Shown: one piece after another, positions 17,365 to 29,190 of the stretch
How positions within the stretch are numbered: position 1 is the stretch's first letter
How the letters are laid out: each line of letters opens with the position of its first letter
NCBI GenBank assembly: GCA_025964325.1
Contig: JAOPZA010000144.1
Location: forward strand, 1 to 46,456
Reading direction: 5' to 3'
DNA: 46,456 nucleotides
Source: Conexibacter sp.
GTDB taxonomy: Bacteria > Actinomycetota > Thermoleophilia > Solirubrobacterales > Solirubrobacteraceae
Position numbers and translations under genes: made by a program
The notes under the pieces: generated by a model
Database searches by the model: none
Told to the model about the DNA's origin: nothing
Seen by the model: only the letters and a program-made list of their open reading frames with translations

Positions 17365-18737
17365 TGGCGCGCCTGCGCTTCAACGCGTTCAGCATGAACT
17401 GCGTCTCGCACATCACGCATGGGCTGTGGACCGATCCGGACACCCGCCAGCTCGACTACACCGACCTCGGCACGTGGGTCGAGCTCGCGCAGCTGCTCGA
17501 GCGCGGGAAGTTCGACGCGCTCTTCCTGGCCGACGTGATCGGCACCTACGACACGTACCGCGGCGGCCGCGAGGTGGCGGTCCGCGAAGGCCTGCAGATC
17601 CCCGTCAACGATCCGTCGCTGTTGATCCCCGCGATGGCGTACGCGACCGAGCACCTCGGCTTCGCGTTCACCTCCTCGGTGCTGCAGGACCACCCCTTCA
17701 GCTTCGCCCGCCGGCTCTCGACGCTCGACCACCTGACGGGCGGGCGCGTCGCCTGGAACATCGTCACCTCCTATCTCGAGAACGCGGCGCGCAACCTCGG
17801 CTACGGCGCGCTGCCGCAGCACGACGACCGCTACGAGCGCGCCGAGGAGTACGTCGACGTGCTCTACAAGCTGATCGAGGGCAGCTGGGAGGACGACGCC
17901 GTGCTGCGCGACGTGGAGCGCGGGATCTACGCCGACCCGGCCAAGATCCACGACATCGACCATCGCGGCGGCTACTACCCCGACGTCGTCGGCCCGCACC
18001 TCTCCGAGCCCTCGCCGCAGCGGACGCCGGTGCTGTTCCAGGCCGGCTCCTCGGAGCGCGGTCGCGAGTTCGCCGCGCGCCACGCGGAGGCGACGTTCAT
18101 CGCGGCGCGCAGCCCGCACGGCGCGAAGGCGAACATCGACGACGTGCGCGCCCGCGCCGTCCGCCACGGGCGCCGGGCGCAGGACATCCTCTTCTTCCAG
18201 GGGCTGACCGTCATCACCGGCGAGACGGAGGCGGCGGCGCGCCGCAGAGAGGCCGAGATCGAGGAGCGCATCAGCACCGAGGGGATCGCCGCGCACGTCG
18301 CCGGCGGGCTCGGCGTCGACCTCGGCGAGTACGACCTGCAGGAGCCGATCGGCAGCCTCTACAGCAACGGCGTGCAGGGCTTCCTGCGCGCGATGATCGA
18401 GGAGGCGCCGGACAAGACCTGGACCTTCGGGGACCTGCTGCGCCAGCGCGCCGACACGCGCGTCGTGGGCGCGCCAGAGCAGGTCGCCGACCAGCTGCAG
18501 GCGTGGTCAGACGCCGGCGTCGACGGCATCAACCTCGTCTATACGAGGACGCCCGGGACGTTCGCCGACTTCATCGACCATGTCATCCCGGTGCTCCAGG
18601 AGCGCGGCCTCGCGCAGCGCGAGTACGCGCCCGGCACGCTGCGCGAGAAGCTGACCGACGGGGAGCAGGGACCGCGCCTGCCCGACCGCCATCCGGCCGC
18701 CGCGCGGCGCTTCGCCCCCTCGGCGGCGGTCGCCTGA
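17364..18737 (+). CDS. FMN-dependent monooxygenase, NtaA/SnaA/DszA(SoxA) family, copy 1
   Basis: The 457-residue luciferase-like protein carries family hallmarks: FNAFSMNCVSHITHGLW, FDALFLADVIGTYD, DPSLLIPAMAYATEHLGFAFTSSV, FARRLSTLDHLTGGRVAWNIVTSYLENAARNLG, YADPAKIHDIDH, VLFQAGSSERGREFAARHAEATF and GVDGINLVYTRTPGTFADFIDHVIPVLQERGL. Members oxidise sulfones (DszA), NTA/EDTA or related compounds with FMNH2 from a partner reductase. Together with SfnB and SsuD this indicates stepwise oxidative release of sulfite from an imported organosulfur compound. TGATG overlap with the ATPase gene. Confidence 0.9.
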
Positions 18738-20104
18738 TGGGCCGCCTGCGCTTCAACGCGTTCACGATGAACTGCGTCTCGCACATCCACCATGGGCAGT
18801 GGACGCGGCCGGACACCCGGCAGCTCGAGTACGCGAGCCTGGATCCCTGGGTCGAGCTCGCGCAGCTGCTCGAGCGGGGGAAGTTCGACGCGCTCTTCCT
18901 CGCCGACGTGATCGGCACCTACGACAGCTACCGCGGCAGCCGCGACCCCGCCGTGCGCGAGGGGCTGCAGATCCCCGTCAACGACCCGTCGCTGCTGATC
19001 CCGGCGATGGCGTACGCGACCGACGAGCTCGGCTTCGCCTTCACGGCCTCGGTGCTGCAGGAGCACCCGTTCGCGTTCGCGCGCCGGATCGCCACGCTCG
19101 ACCACCTGACGGGCGGCCGCCTCGCCTGGAACGTCGTCACCTCCTACCTCGAGACGGCAGGGCGCAACCTCGGCTGGGGCGGCCTGCCCGAGCACGACGA
19201 GCGCTACGAGCGCGCCGACGAGTACCTCGAAGTCGTCTACAAGCTGCTCGAGGGCAGCTGGGAGGAGGACGCCGTCCAGCGCGACGTCGAGCGGGGGATC
19301 TACGCCGACCCGGCGAAGATCCACGACATCGACCACGCCGGGCGCTTCTACGACGTCGTCGGCCCGCACCTCGCCGAGCCCTCGCGCCAGCGCACGCCGG
19401 TCGTCTTCCAGGCCGGCTCCTCCGAGCGCGGGCGGGCGTTCGCCGCGCGCCACGCGGAGGCCGTCTTCATCATCGCCCGCACGCCGGAGGGCGCCGCCAC
19501 CCAGGTGCGGGACGTGCGCGCGCGGGCGATCGCGAGCGGGCGCAAGGCCGGCGACGTGCTCTTCTACCAGGGCCTCAGCGCGATCCTCGGCGGGACCGAG
19601 GAGGAGGCGCTGCGCAAGCAGCGCGAGATCGACGAGCGGGCGAGCGACGAGGGCTACGCCGCGCACATGGCCGGCAACCTCGGCGTCGACCTCAGCGCGA
19701 TCGACCTCGACGCGCCGATCGGCGAGCTGCGCTCGGCGAACGTCCAGGGCGTCGTGAAGAACCTGATCGAGGCGGCGCCGGACACGACGTGGCGCTTCGG
19801 CGACCTGCTGCGCTACACCGCCGACCTGCGCGTCGTGGGCACCCCGGAGCAGGTCGCGGACCGGCTCCAGACGTGGGCGGACGCCGGCGTCGACGGGATC
19901 AACCTGATGTACCACACGACCCCGGGCTCGTTCGTCGACTTCGTCGACGGCGCGATCCCGGTGCTGCAGGAGCGCGGCCTCGCGCAGCGGGCGTACGCGC
20001 CCGGCACGCTGCGCGAGAAGCTGTCCGACGGCGCCGCCGGGCCGTACCTGCCGGCGCGCCACCCGGGCGCCGAGTTCCGTCGCGCCGCGGCGGTCGGGGC
20101 ATGA
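18737..20104 (+). CDS. FMN-dependent monooxygenase, NtaA/SnaA/DszA family, copy 2
   Basis: The 455-residue protein is very similar along its whole length to the preceding gene: both begin with RLRFNAF and end ERGLAQR-YAPGTLREKL-DG. A tandem duplication is the likely origin. Differences cluster around the cofactor/substrate loops, for example WTRPDTRQLEYASLDPW versus WTDPDTRQLDYTDLGTW, and the acidic region after residue 300. This suggests divergence in substrate rather than a redundant copy. TGATG overlap with copy 1, and its stop overlaps the start of the broken sfnB remnant. Confidence 0.9.
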   Translation: MGRLRFNAFTMNCVSHIHHGQWTRPDTRQLEYASLDPWVELAQLLERGKFDALFLADVIGTYDSYRGSRDPAVREGLQIPVNDPSLLIPAMAYATDELGFAFTASVLQEHPFAFARRIATLDHLTGGRLAWNVVTSYLETAGRNLGWGGLPEHDERYERADEYLEVVYKLLEGSWEEDAVQRDVERGIYADPAKIHDIDHAGRFYDVVGPHLAEPSRQRTPVVFQAGSSERGRAFAARHAEAVFIIARTPEGAATQVRDVRARAIASGRKAGDVLFYQGLSAILGGTEEEALRKQREIDERASDEGYAAHMAGNLGVDLSAIDLDAPIGELRSANVQGVVKNLIEAAPDTTWRFGDLLRYTADLRVVGTPEQVADRLQTWADAGVDGINLMYHTTPGSFVDFVDGAIPVLQERGLAQRAYAPGTLREKLSDGAAGPYLPARHPGAEFRRAAAVGA

Positions 20105-20250
20105 CCGCCGCGACGCGGCCGCACGCGCACGTGATCGGCTCCGACGCGGAGGCGCACGTCTTCGTCTACCTGCCGCGCGAGCACCCCGGCGTGCAGGTCG
20201 GGCAGGACTGGACGGCGTTCGGCCAGCGGGCGACGATCAGCGGCGTGACC
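20101..20250 (+). pseudogene. Remnant of a second sfnB-like gene
   Basis: ATG 20101 overlaps the previous stop and begins MTAATRPHAHVIGSDAEA, the SfnB N-terminal signature. It then jumps to HVFVYLPREHPGVQVGQDWTAFGQRATISG, which aligns with the middle of the intact copy (VHVDDDWDVIGQRATVSG). About 190 residues in between and everything after are missing. The fragment runs into the 3' end of the oppositely oriented thioredoxin gene. An internal and a terminal deletion are needed to explain it, marking the right edge of the sulfur island as a rearrangement site. Confidence 0.8.
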
Positions 20251-20702
20251 TACCCCTGCGCGGCGGCCGCGAGCTGGCTGTCGACCCACGCCCGCAGCCG
20301 CGCCTCGGGCGCCGCGCCGACGAGCCGGTCCAGCTCGCGCCCCTGGTGCAGCAGCAGCAGGAGCGGGATGCCCTGGACGTCGTAGCGCGCCGCGATGTCT
20401 GGCGCGCCGTCGACGTCGAGCTTGACGACCTTCAGCCGGCCGGCGTCGGCATGGCCGATCCGCTCCACGAGCGGCGAGACCATCCGGCAGGGCGCGCACC
20501 ACGCGGCCCAGAAGTCGACCAGCACCGGCATGTCGGCGTCGATCGCGGCGTCGAAGGTGGTCGCGTCGGCGTCGACGATCCACGGCAGCGGGTTGTGGCA
20601 GTTGCCGCAGCGAGGGACGCCGCGCGCGGCGACCGGCAGGCGGTTGCGCCGTCCGCAGTGATCGCAGACGACGGTCGCGACGGCGGCGTCCGGGGCGCTC
20701 AC
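20250..20702 (-). CDS. trxC: Thioredoxin 2 (zinc-ribbon thioredoxin, TrxC type)
   Basis: The 150-residue protein has an N-terminal zinc ribbon with two Cys pairs (VVCDHCGRRN and RCGNCHNPLP) followed by a thioredoxin fold with active site WCAPC, in PVLVDFWAAWCAPCRMVSP. The cis-proline loop is YDVQGIPLLLLL. TrxC-type thioredoxins serve as oxidative-stress reductants. GTG 20702 overlaps the Hsp20 stop (GTGA), so it is the last gene of the small-heat-shock operon, consistent with shared stress control. Confidence 0.93.
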   Translation of the reverse strand: MSAPDAAVATVVCDHCGRRNRLPVAARGVPRCGNCHNPLPWIVDADATTFDAAIDADMPVLVDFWAAWCAPCRMVSPLVERIGHADAGRLKVVKLDVDGAPDIAARYDVQGIPLLLLLHQGRELDRLVGAAPEARLRAWVDSQLAAAAQG

Positions 20703-21211
20703 GTCGATGCGCCCTGCTGCTGGCTCTGCTGCTGGCTCGCCGGCGCGCCCTGCTGCTGGCTCGCGGGCGCGCCCTGCTGCTGGCCTCCGGACGACTCGCC
20801 CGTCGCCTCCTCGCCGCCGCGGACCTCGATGCGGTGCGGTCTGAGCGGCTGCGGCTTCGGCATCCGCACGTTCAGCACGCCGTCGTGCAGCGCCGCCTCG
20901 ACCGCGTCGGGGTCGAGCCCGCGCGGCACGCGGATCCCGCGCTCGAAGCGACCGAAGGAGCGTTCGATCCGCCGCCAGGTACGCGACGGCTCCTGGTCGT
21001 CGCCGTACGGGAACGGCCGCTCGCCGCGGACGGTCAGGACGTCGTGCTCGAGCTCGATCTCGATCTGCTCGGATCTCAGGCCCGGCACGTCCATGAACAC
21101 CGACACGTCCTCGTCGGTGACGATGATGTCGGCGGGGGGGAAGAACCCGAACCCGGCGCGTGGCATGTAGCGGAGGACGTCCCGCTGCAACGGCTCCAGC
21201 AAACTTGACAT
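20699..21211 (-). CDS. Hsp20/alpha-crystallin small heat-shock protein with Gln-rich repeat tail
   Basis: The 170-residue chaperone has a central alpha-crystallin domain (PPADIIVTDEDVSVFMDVPG, IEIELEHDVLTVRGER and GRFERGIRVPRGLDPDAVEA, then HDGVLNVRMPKP). The C-terminal 35 residues are unusual: GESSGGQQQ followed by near-repeats GAPASQQQ, GAPASQQQ, SQQQGAST. These come from a tandem DNA repeat around 20705-20785 (CTGCTGCTGG plus a GC spacer). The usual I-x-I anchor is not obvious. A 37-bp gap separates it from the second Hsp20 gene; probably one operon. Confidence 0.9.
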   Translation of the reverse strand: MSSLLEPLQRDVLRYMPRAGFGFFPPADIIVTDEDVSVFMDVPGLRSEQIEIELEHDVLTVRGERPFPYGDDQEPSRTWRRIERSFGRFERGIRVPRGLDPDAVEAALHDGVLNVRMPKPQPLRPHRIEVRGGEEATGESSGGQQQGAPASQQQGAPASQQQSQQQGAST

Positions 21212-21248
21212 TGCGATCGTCCCTTCTCGTTGGTGATCTCCGGTCGGG

Positions 21249-21734
21249 TCAGCCTCTGCCGACCTCGATGCGGTGCGGCTCGCTGCGCTGCTGCTTCGGG
21301 ATGCGGACCGTCAGCACGCCCTCGCGCAGCGTCGCCTCGATCCCCTCGGGATCGGTCTCGCCCGGCAGCGTGACGTGGAAGTCGAAGCGGCCGACGCGGC
21401 GGGTGCGGCGGCGCAGCACGCCGGCGCGCTCGCGCTCCTTGACCTCGCCGTAGATCGCGAGCTCGGAGTCGCGCAGCTCGACGTTGACGTCGTCGCGATC
21501 GACGCCCGGGAGCTCGGCCTCGACGATCCAGGCGTCCTCGGCCTCCTCCACGTCGACCGCGGGGATCCAGCCGGCGTCGGCGTCGAGCACGCGGTTTTCG
21601 CCGTCGGGCCAGACGCCGCGCAGCATCTGCATGAGCGAGTCCTGCAGCTGGTCGAGCTGCTGCACCGGGTCCCAGCGGGATCCCGTCGGCGCGGGGGCGG
21701 AAGCTGAGGACGAACGACGCGTCGGCAGCGGCAT
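21249..21734 (-). CDS. Hsp20/alpha-crystallin small heat-shock protein
   Basis: The 161-residue protein has an alpha-crystallin domain from about residue 55 (AGWIPAVDVEEAEDAWIVEAELPGVDRDDVNVEL... GRFDFHVTLPGETDPEGIEATLREGVLTVRIPK) and a short tail ending SEPHRIEVGRG. ATG 21734 follows a clear AAAGGAG site embedded in the palindrome GGAGCTCC. A promoter of the YTTGM-N16-NCTAYN type lies upstream at 21772-21798. It heads the hsp20-hsp20-trxC operon, divergent from the dnaK block. No HAIR or CIRCE operator was seen. Confidence 0.92.
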   Translation of the reverse strand: MPLPTRRSSSASAPAPTGSRWDPVQQLDQLQDSLMQMLRGVWPDGENRVLDADAGWIPAVDVEEAEDAWIVEAELPGVDRDDVNVELRDSELAIYGEVKERERAGVLRRRTRRVGRFDFHVTLPGETDPEGIEATLREGVLTVRIPKQQRSEPHRIEVGRG

Positions 21735-21771
21735 GCGGAGCTCCTTTCGATCGGCGGACGCTGACGTTGCA

Positions 21772-21798
21772 AGTAGACCGGGCGGGCGCCAGCGCAAA
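21772..21798 (-). promoter_or_regulatory. Putative promoter of the hsp20 operon
   Basis: Read on the minus strand: TTTGC (21798-21794), 16 bases, TCTACT (21777-21772). This is the same architecture as the other stress-type promoters of the window, here with an ordinary leader carrying a ribosome site before the ATG. Confidence 0.45.
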
Positions 21799-21837
21799 CC
21801 GCCTGGACCGGGCGCGGACAGCGGATATCGCGGTCGT

Positions 21838-21864
21838 CTTGACGGCCTGACACGCCGGCCTACC
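21838..21864 (+). promoter_or_regulatory. Putative promoter before the gene upstream of dnaK
   Basis: CTTGA (21838-21842), 16 bases, CCTACC (21859-21864), then 9 bases to ATG 21874. No ribosome site fits in the remaining leader, so a leaderless or nearly leaderless transcript is likely. This would drive the whole dnaK superoperon. Confidence 0.5.
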
Positions 21865-21873
21865 GGGATCGAC

Positions 21874-22515
21874 ATGACCTCGGTGAGGACGGAGCGCCTC
21901 GACGCCCTGTCGGGCGCACACGACGTGCGCGTGTTGACCTGGACGCGCGAGCTGGCGGACGACGCGCTCGCAGGCCGCACCGTCTGGTGCGCGGCCGCCT
22001 CGCCGGTCGGCAGCGAGCTGGCCGCCACGCTGCGGGGGCGACTGCGCGACGACGGCGTCGCCGTGCGCGCGCTCGAGCGCGCCGCGCAGGAGCTGATCGG
22101 CGCGGCGGTCGCCGCCGACGACGTCGTCGTGCTGCACGACGCGCGCTCGGCCGTGCTCGCCCAGGTGGTGCGCGACCGCGGCGCGCACGCCGTCTGGCAC
22201 GTGCACGTGCGCGGTGGCACGCGCCCCGCCGCGGTCCGCGAGCTGCACGCGCTGCTGCGCGCGGGCGCGCCCGCGGACGCCGTCGACGCCTACGTCGTGA
22301 CGTCGACCCAGTCGCTCGGTCGCGGGCGGCGGGTCGAACGGGTGGCGGCGCTGCTGCCGTCCGCCGACCTGGTCGACGTGAAGGAGCTGGCCGACGCGGA
22401 GCGCGCCGGCTCCGCGCTCGGCTGGAGCAGCGCCCTCGCCGACGTGATCGAGGTCGATCACGAGGATCACGTCGGCGGCACCCTGCACGCGCGGCCAACC
22501 GTCCCGTCCCGCTGA
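21874..22515 (+). CDS. Conserved hypothetical protein heading the dnaK operon
   Basis: The 213-residue soluble alpha/beta protein has no motif I can name with confidence. Segments such as [51 protein letters not shown] and [14 protein letters not shown] loosely recall the N-terminal half of trehalose-synthase/GT-B glycosyltransferases (a 'DVVLLHDPQ...WRCH' pattern), but a nucleotide-sugar domain is absent. The protein contains three histidines in WHVHV and many arginines. It starts 9 bases after a promoter element and ends 14 bases before dnaK, so it is probably co-expressed under stress. Confidence 0.7.
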   Translation: MTSVRTERLDALSGAHDVRVLTWTRELADDALAGRTVWCAAASPVGSELAATLRGRLRDDGVAVRALERAAQELIGAAVAADDVVVLHDARSAVLAQVVRDRGAHAVWHVHVRGGTRPAAVRELHALLRAGAPADAVDAYVVTSTQSLGRGRRVERVAALLPSADLVDVKELADAERAGSALGWSSALADVIEVDHEDHVGGTLHARPTVPSR

Positions 22516-22529
22516 ACGAGGAGCGAATC

Positions 22530-24435
<1,906 letters not shown>

Positions 24436-24443
<8 letters not shown>

Positions 24444-25104
24444 GGACGAGCGTGCCGACGAGCGGCCGGTCCAGGGTGCCGGCGTGAACGAGGGCGCCCG
24501 CTCGTCGGGCGACGAGCCGCCGCGTGCGGGCCCCGGCGCGAGCGAGGGGACCCGCTCGTCGGGCGACGAGCCGCCGCGTGCGGGTCCCGGCGCCGGCGAG
24601 GGGACCGGCTCGTCGGGCGATGCGCCGGCCGAGCGCGCCGCCGAGGAGCAGCAGACGCCCGAGCTGGCGGCCCGCGTCGCGCAGCTCGAGGATCGCTACC
24701 GGCGCGCGCTGGCCGACCTCGACAACTACCGCAAGCGCTCCGCGCGCGAGATCGAGCGGCGGGTCGAGGACGCGCGCGAGGGGCTGCTGCGCGACTGGCT
24801 CGACGCGGTCGACAGCGTCGAGCGTGCGCTGCAGATGGACGCGCCGGAAGGCGGGCTGCAGCAGGGGCTGCGCGCCGTGCTGGAGCAGATGGAGACGACG
24901 CTAGCGCGCCACGGCGTGACGCGGATCGGCGCCGCCGGCGAGCCGTTCGACCCCGAGCGCCACGAGGCGATCGCGGTGCGCGAGACCGGCGACGTGCCGG
25001 ACCGCACGGTGCTCGAGGTGATGCGCTCCGGCTGGGCGGTCCGCGGCCGCGTGCTGCGGCCGGCGCAGGTCGTCGTCGCGCGCGCACCGCAGCCGGCGAC
25101 CTAG
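24436..25104 (+). CDS. grpE: Nucleotide exchange factor GrpE
   Basis: The 222-residue protein has a coiled-coil ([53 protein letters not shown] in parts from about residue 75) and the beta domain ([38 protein letters not shown]). GTG 24436 was chosen: a GCGGAG site lies 7 bases upstream and it overlaps the dnaK stop by 8 bases; an in-frame ATG at 24421 is the alternative. The 70-residue N-terminal arm consists of 18-residue repeats (see the repeat entry). It accelerates ADP release from DnaK. Confidence 0.95.
24487..24648 (+). repeat. 54-bp in-frame direct repeats in the grpE N-terminal arm
   Basis: Units at 24487-24540, 24541-24594 and, degenerating, 24595-24648 encode 18-residue repeats of the form [18 protein letters not shown]. 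The first two differ by only a few bases. The encoded arm is acidic, Gly/Pro-rich and presumably disordered; it precedes the GrpE coiled coil and is absent from typical GrpE proteins. Recent slippage or unequal crossover is the simplest origin. Confidence 0.9.
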
Positions 25105-25115
25105 ACGGGCGCTCG

Positions 25116-26099
25116 ATGCCGACGGCCTATCGCGACTACTACGAGGCGCTCGGCGTGCCGCGCGACGCGAGCGACGACGAGATCCGCAGCGCCTACCGGA
25201 CGTTCGCGCGCAGAAACCATCCCGACGTCAACAAGGAGCCCGGGGCCGAGGACCGCTTCAGAGAGGTCTCCGAGGCCTACGAGGTGCTGCGCGATCCGGA
25301 GCGCCGCGCGCAGTACGACCGCCTCGGCGCGAACTGGCGCGCGGGTCAGGACGTCTCGGGTGCGCAGGGCTTCCGGCCGCAGGACTTCGGCGACGAGGAC
25401 GGCGGCGTGCGGTTCGACTTCGGCGGTGGCGGTGGCGGTGGTGGCGGCGGCTTCGGCGGCGGCTTCGGCGGCGCCGATTTCAGCGACTTCTTCGAGGGGT
25501 TGTTCGGCGGTCGTGGCGCTGGGACGCGCCGGCCGGCGGCCGGCGGCGGCTTCTCGACGCGCGGCGGCGACCACGAGGCCGTCCTCGAGCTCTCGCTCGA
25601 GGAGGCGGCCGCCGGCGGTCGCCGCCGCGTGACGCTCGCCGACGGTCGCGACTACGAGGTCGAGATCCCGCCCGGCGTGCGCGACGGCCAGCGGATCCGG
25701 CTCGCCGGCGAGGGCGGCGCGGGCGTCAACGCCGGTCCCTCGGGCGACCTCTTCCTGCGCGTCCGGCTGAGACCGCACCCGCGCTTCCGCCGCGAGGGCC
25801 CGGACGGGCGCGACCTCGTCACCGACCTCCCCGTCGCGCCGTGGGAGGCCGTGCTCGGGGCGCGCATACCGGTCCGGACCCTGACCGGCACGGCGCGCGT
25901 GCAGGTGCCGCCCGGCTCCTCCAGCGGCCGGCGGCTGCGGCTCAGAGGCCAGGGAATGCCGGGGCGACGCGGCGAGCCGTCCGGCGACCTCCTCGCGGTC
26001 GTGAAGATCGTCGTGCCGAGAAGCGTCAGCGCCGAGGAGCGGCGGCTGTGGGAGCAGCTCGCCGAGACGTCCGACTTCGACCCGCGAGCGGGCGAGTGA
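25116..26099 (+). CDS. dnaJ: DnaJ-type co-chaperone without zinc finger (DnaJ-II/CbpA type)
   Basis: The 327-residue protein has a J domain (YRDYYEALGVPRDASDDEIRSAYR, HPD in RRNHPDVNKEPGAEDRF, YEVLRDPERRAQYDRLG). A Gly/Phe region with ten consecutive Gly follows (residues about 103-122), then two C-terminal beta domains (EIPPGVRDGQRIRLAGEG, LFLRVRLRPHPRFRREG, QVPPGSSSGRRLRLRGQGMP). No CxxCxGxG repeats, so it is CbpA-like; its neighbour CbpM supports this. It stimulates DnaK ATPase and delivers substrates. ATG 25116 lies 11 bases after the grpE stop. Confidence 0.95.
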   Translation: MPTAYRDYYEALGVPRDASDDEIRSAYRTFARRNHPDVNKEPGAEDRFREVSEAYEVLRDPERRAQYDRLGANWRAGQDVSGAQGFRPQDFGDEDGGVRFDFGGGGGGGGGGFGGGFGGADFSDFFEGLFGGRGAGTRRPAAGGGFSTRGGDHEAVLELSLEEAAAGGRRRVTLADGRDYEVEIPPGVRDGQRIRLAGEGGAGVNAGPSGDLFLRVRLRPHPRFRREGPDGRDLVTDLPVAPWEAVLGARIPVRTLTGTARVQVPPGSSSGRRLRLRGQGMPGRRGEPSGDLLAVVKIVVPRSVSAEERRLWEQLAETSDFDPRAGE

Positions 26100-26455
26100 T
26101 GGCGACCGCCGCGCGCCCGAGACCCGCCGCCGTCACGACGCTCGTCGTGCGCCTGCGCCCGCCCTCCGGCGCGGCCGGGGTGGCGCTCGACTCGCTCGCG
26201 CACGACGCCGGCCTGCACCCCGAGCTGGTGCGCCGCCTGATCGCGCTCGGCGCGCTCGGCCCGACCGCCGGCACCCGCGCCGACCCGCGCTACCCGCGTG
26301 ACGCCGCGTCGCGCCTGGCGCGCGTCGTGCGCCTGCGCCGCGAGCTCGGCCTCAGCTGGAACGGCGCACTGCTGGCGTCCGAGCTGCTCGCGCGGATCGA
26401 GCAGCTGGAGGCGCGACTGCGGCGCTACGAGCCCATCGACGACCGTCCGAGGTGA
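26099..26455 (+). CDS. cbpM: CbpM/MerR-like chaperone modulator
   Basis: The 118-residue protein has a MerR-type winged-helix part ([71 protein letters not shown]). In place of the HspR-type DNA-binding hallmark, it is closest in layout to CbpM, which binds the J domain of CbpA and inhibits it. HspR repressor is the alternative, but the usual HspR start (YVIsvAAeLaGvH) and HAIR boxes are missing. It overlaps the dnaJ stop (TGATG) and lies before clpB, the same place hspR takes in other actinobacteria. Confidence 0.7.
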   Translation: MATAARPRPAAVTTLVVRLRPPSGAAGVALDSLAHDAGLHPELVRRLIALGALGPTAGTRADPRYPRDAASRLARVVRLRRELGLSWNGALLASELLARIEQLEARLRRYEPIDDRPR

Positions 26456-26462
26456 CCGAGGC

Positions 26463-29141
<2,679 letters not shown>

Positions 29142-29190
29142 CCGCTCGGCTCGCTTGCCGACGGACCGACCCGGCCTAGTGGTCGTGCAG

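Noticed and set aside
21735-21873. HAIR (HspR) or CIRCE (HrcA) operator at the heat-shock genes
   Set aside because: No CTTGAGT-N7-ACTCAAG or TTAGCACTC-N9-GAGTGCTAA like sequence was found before hsp20, dnaK or clpB.
25420-25480. Glycine-codon run in dnaJ considered as a separate repeat element
   Set aside because: It is the normal Gly/Phe-rich region of a DnaJ protein encoded by GGC/GGT codons.
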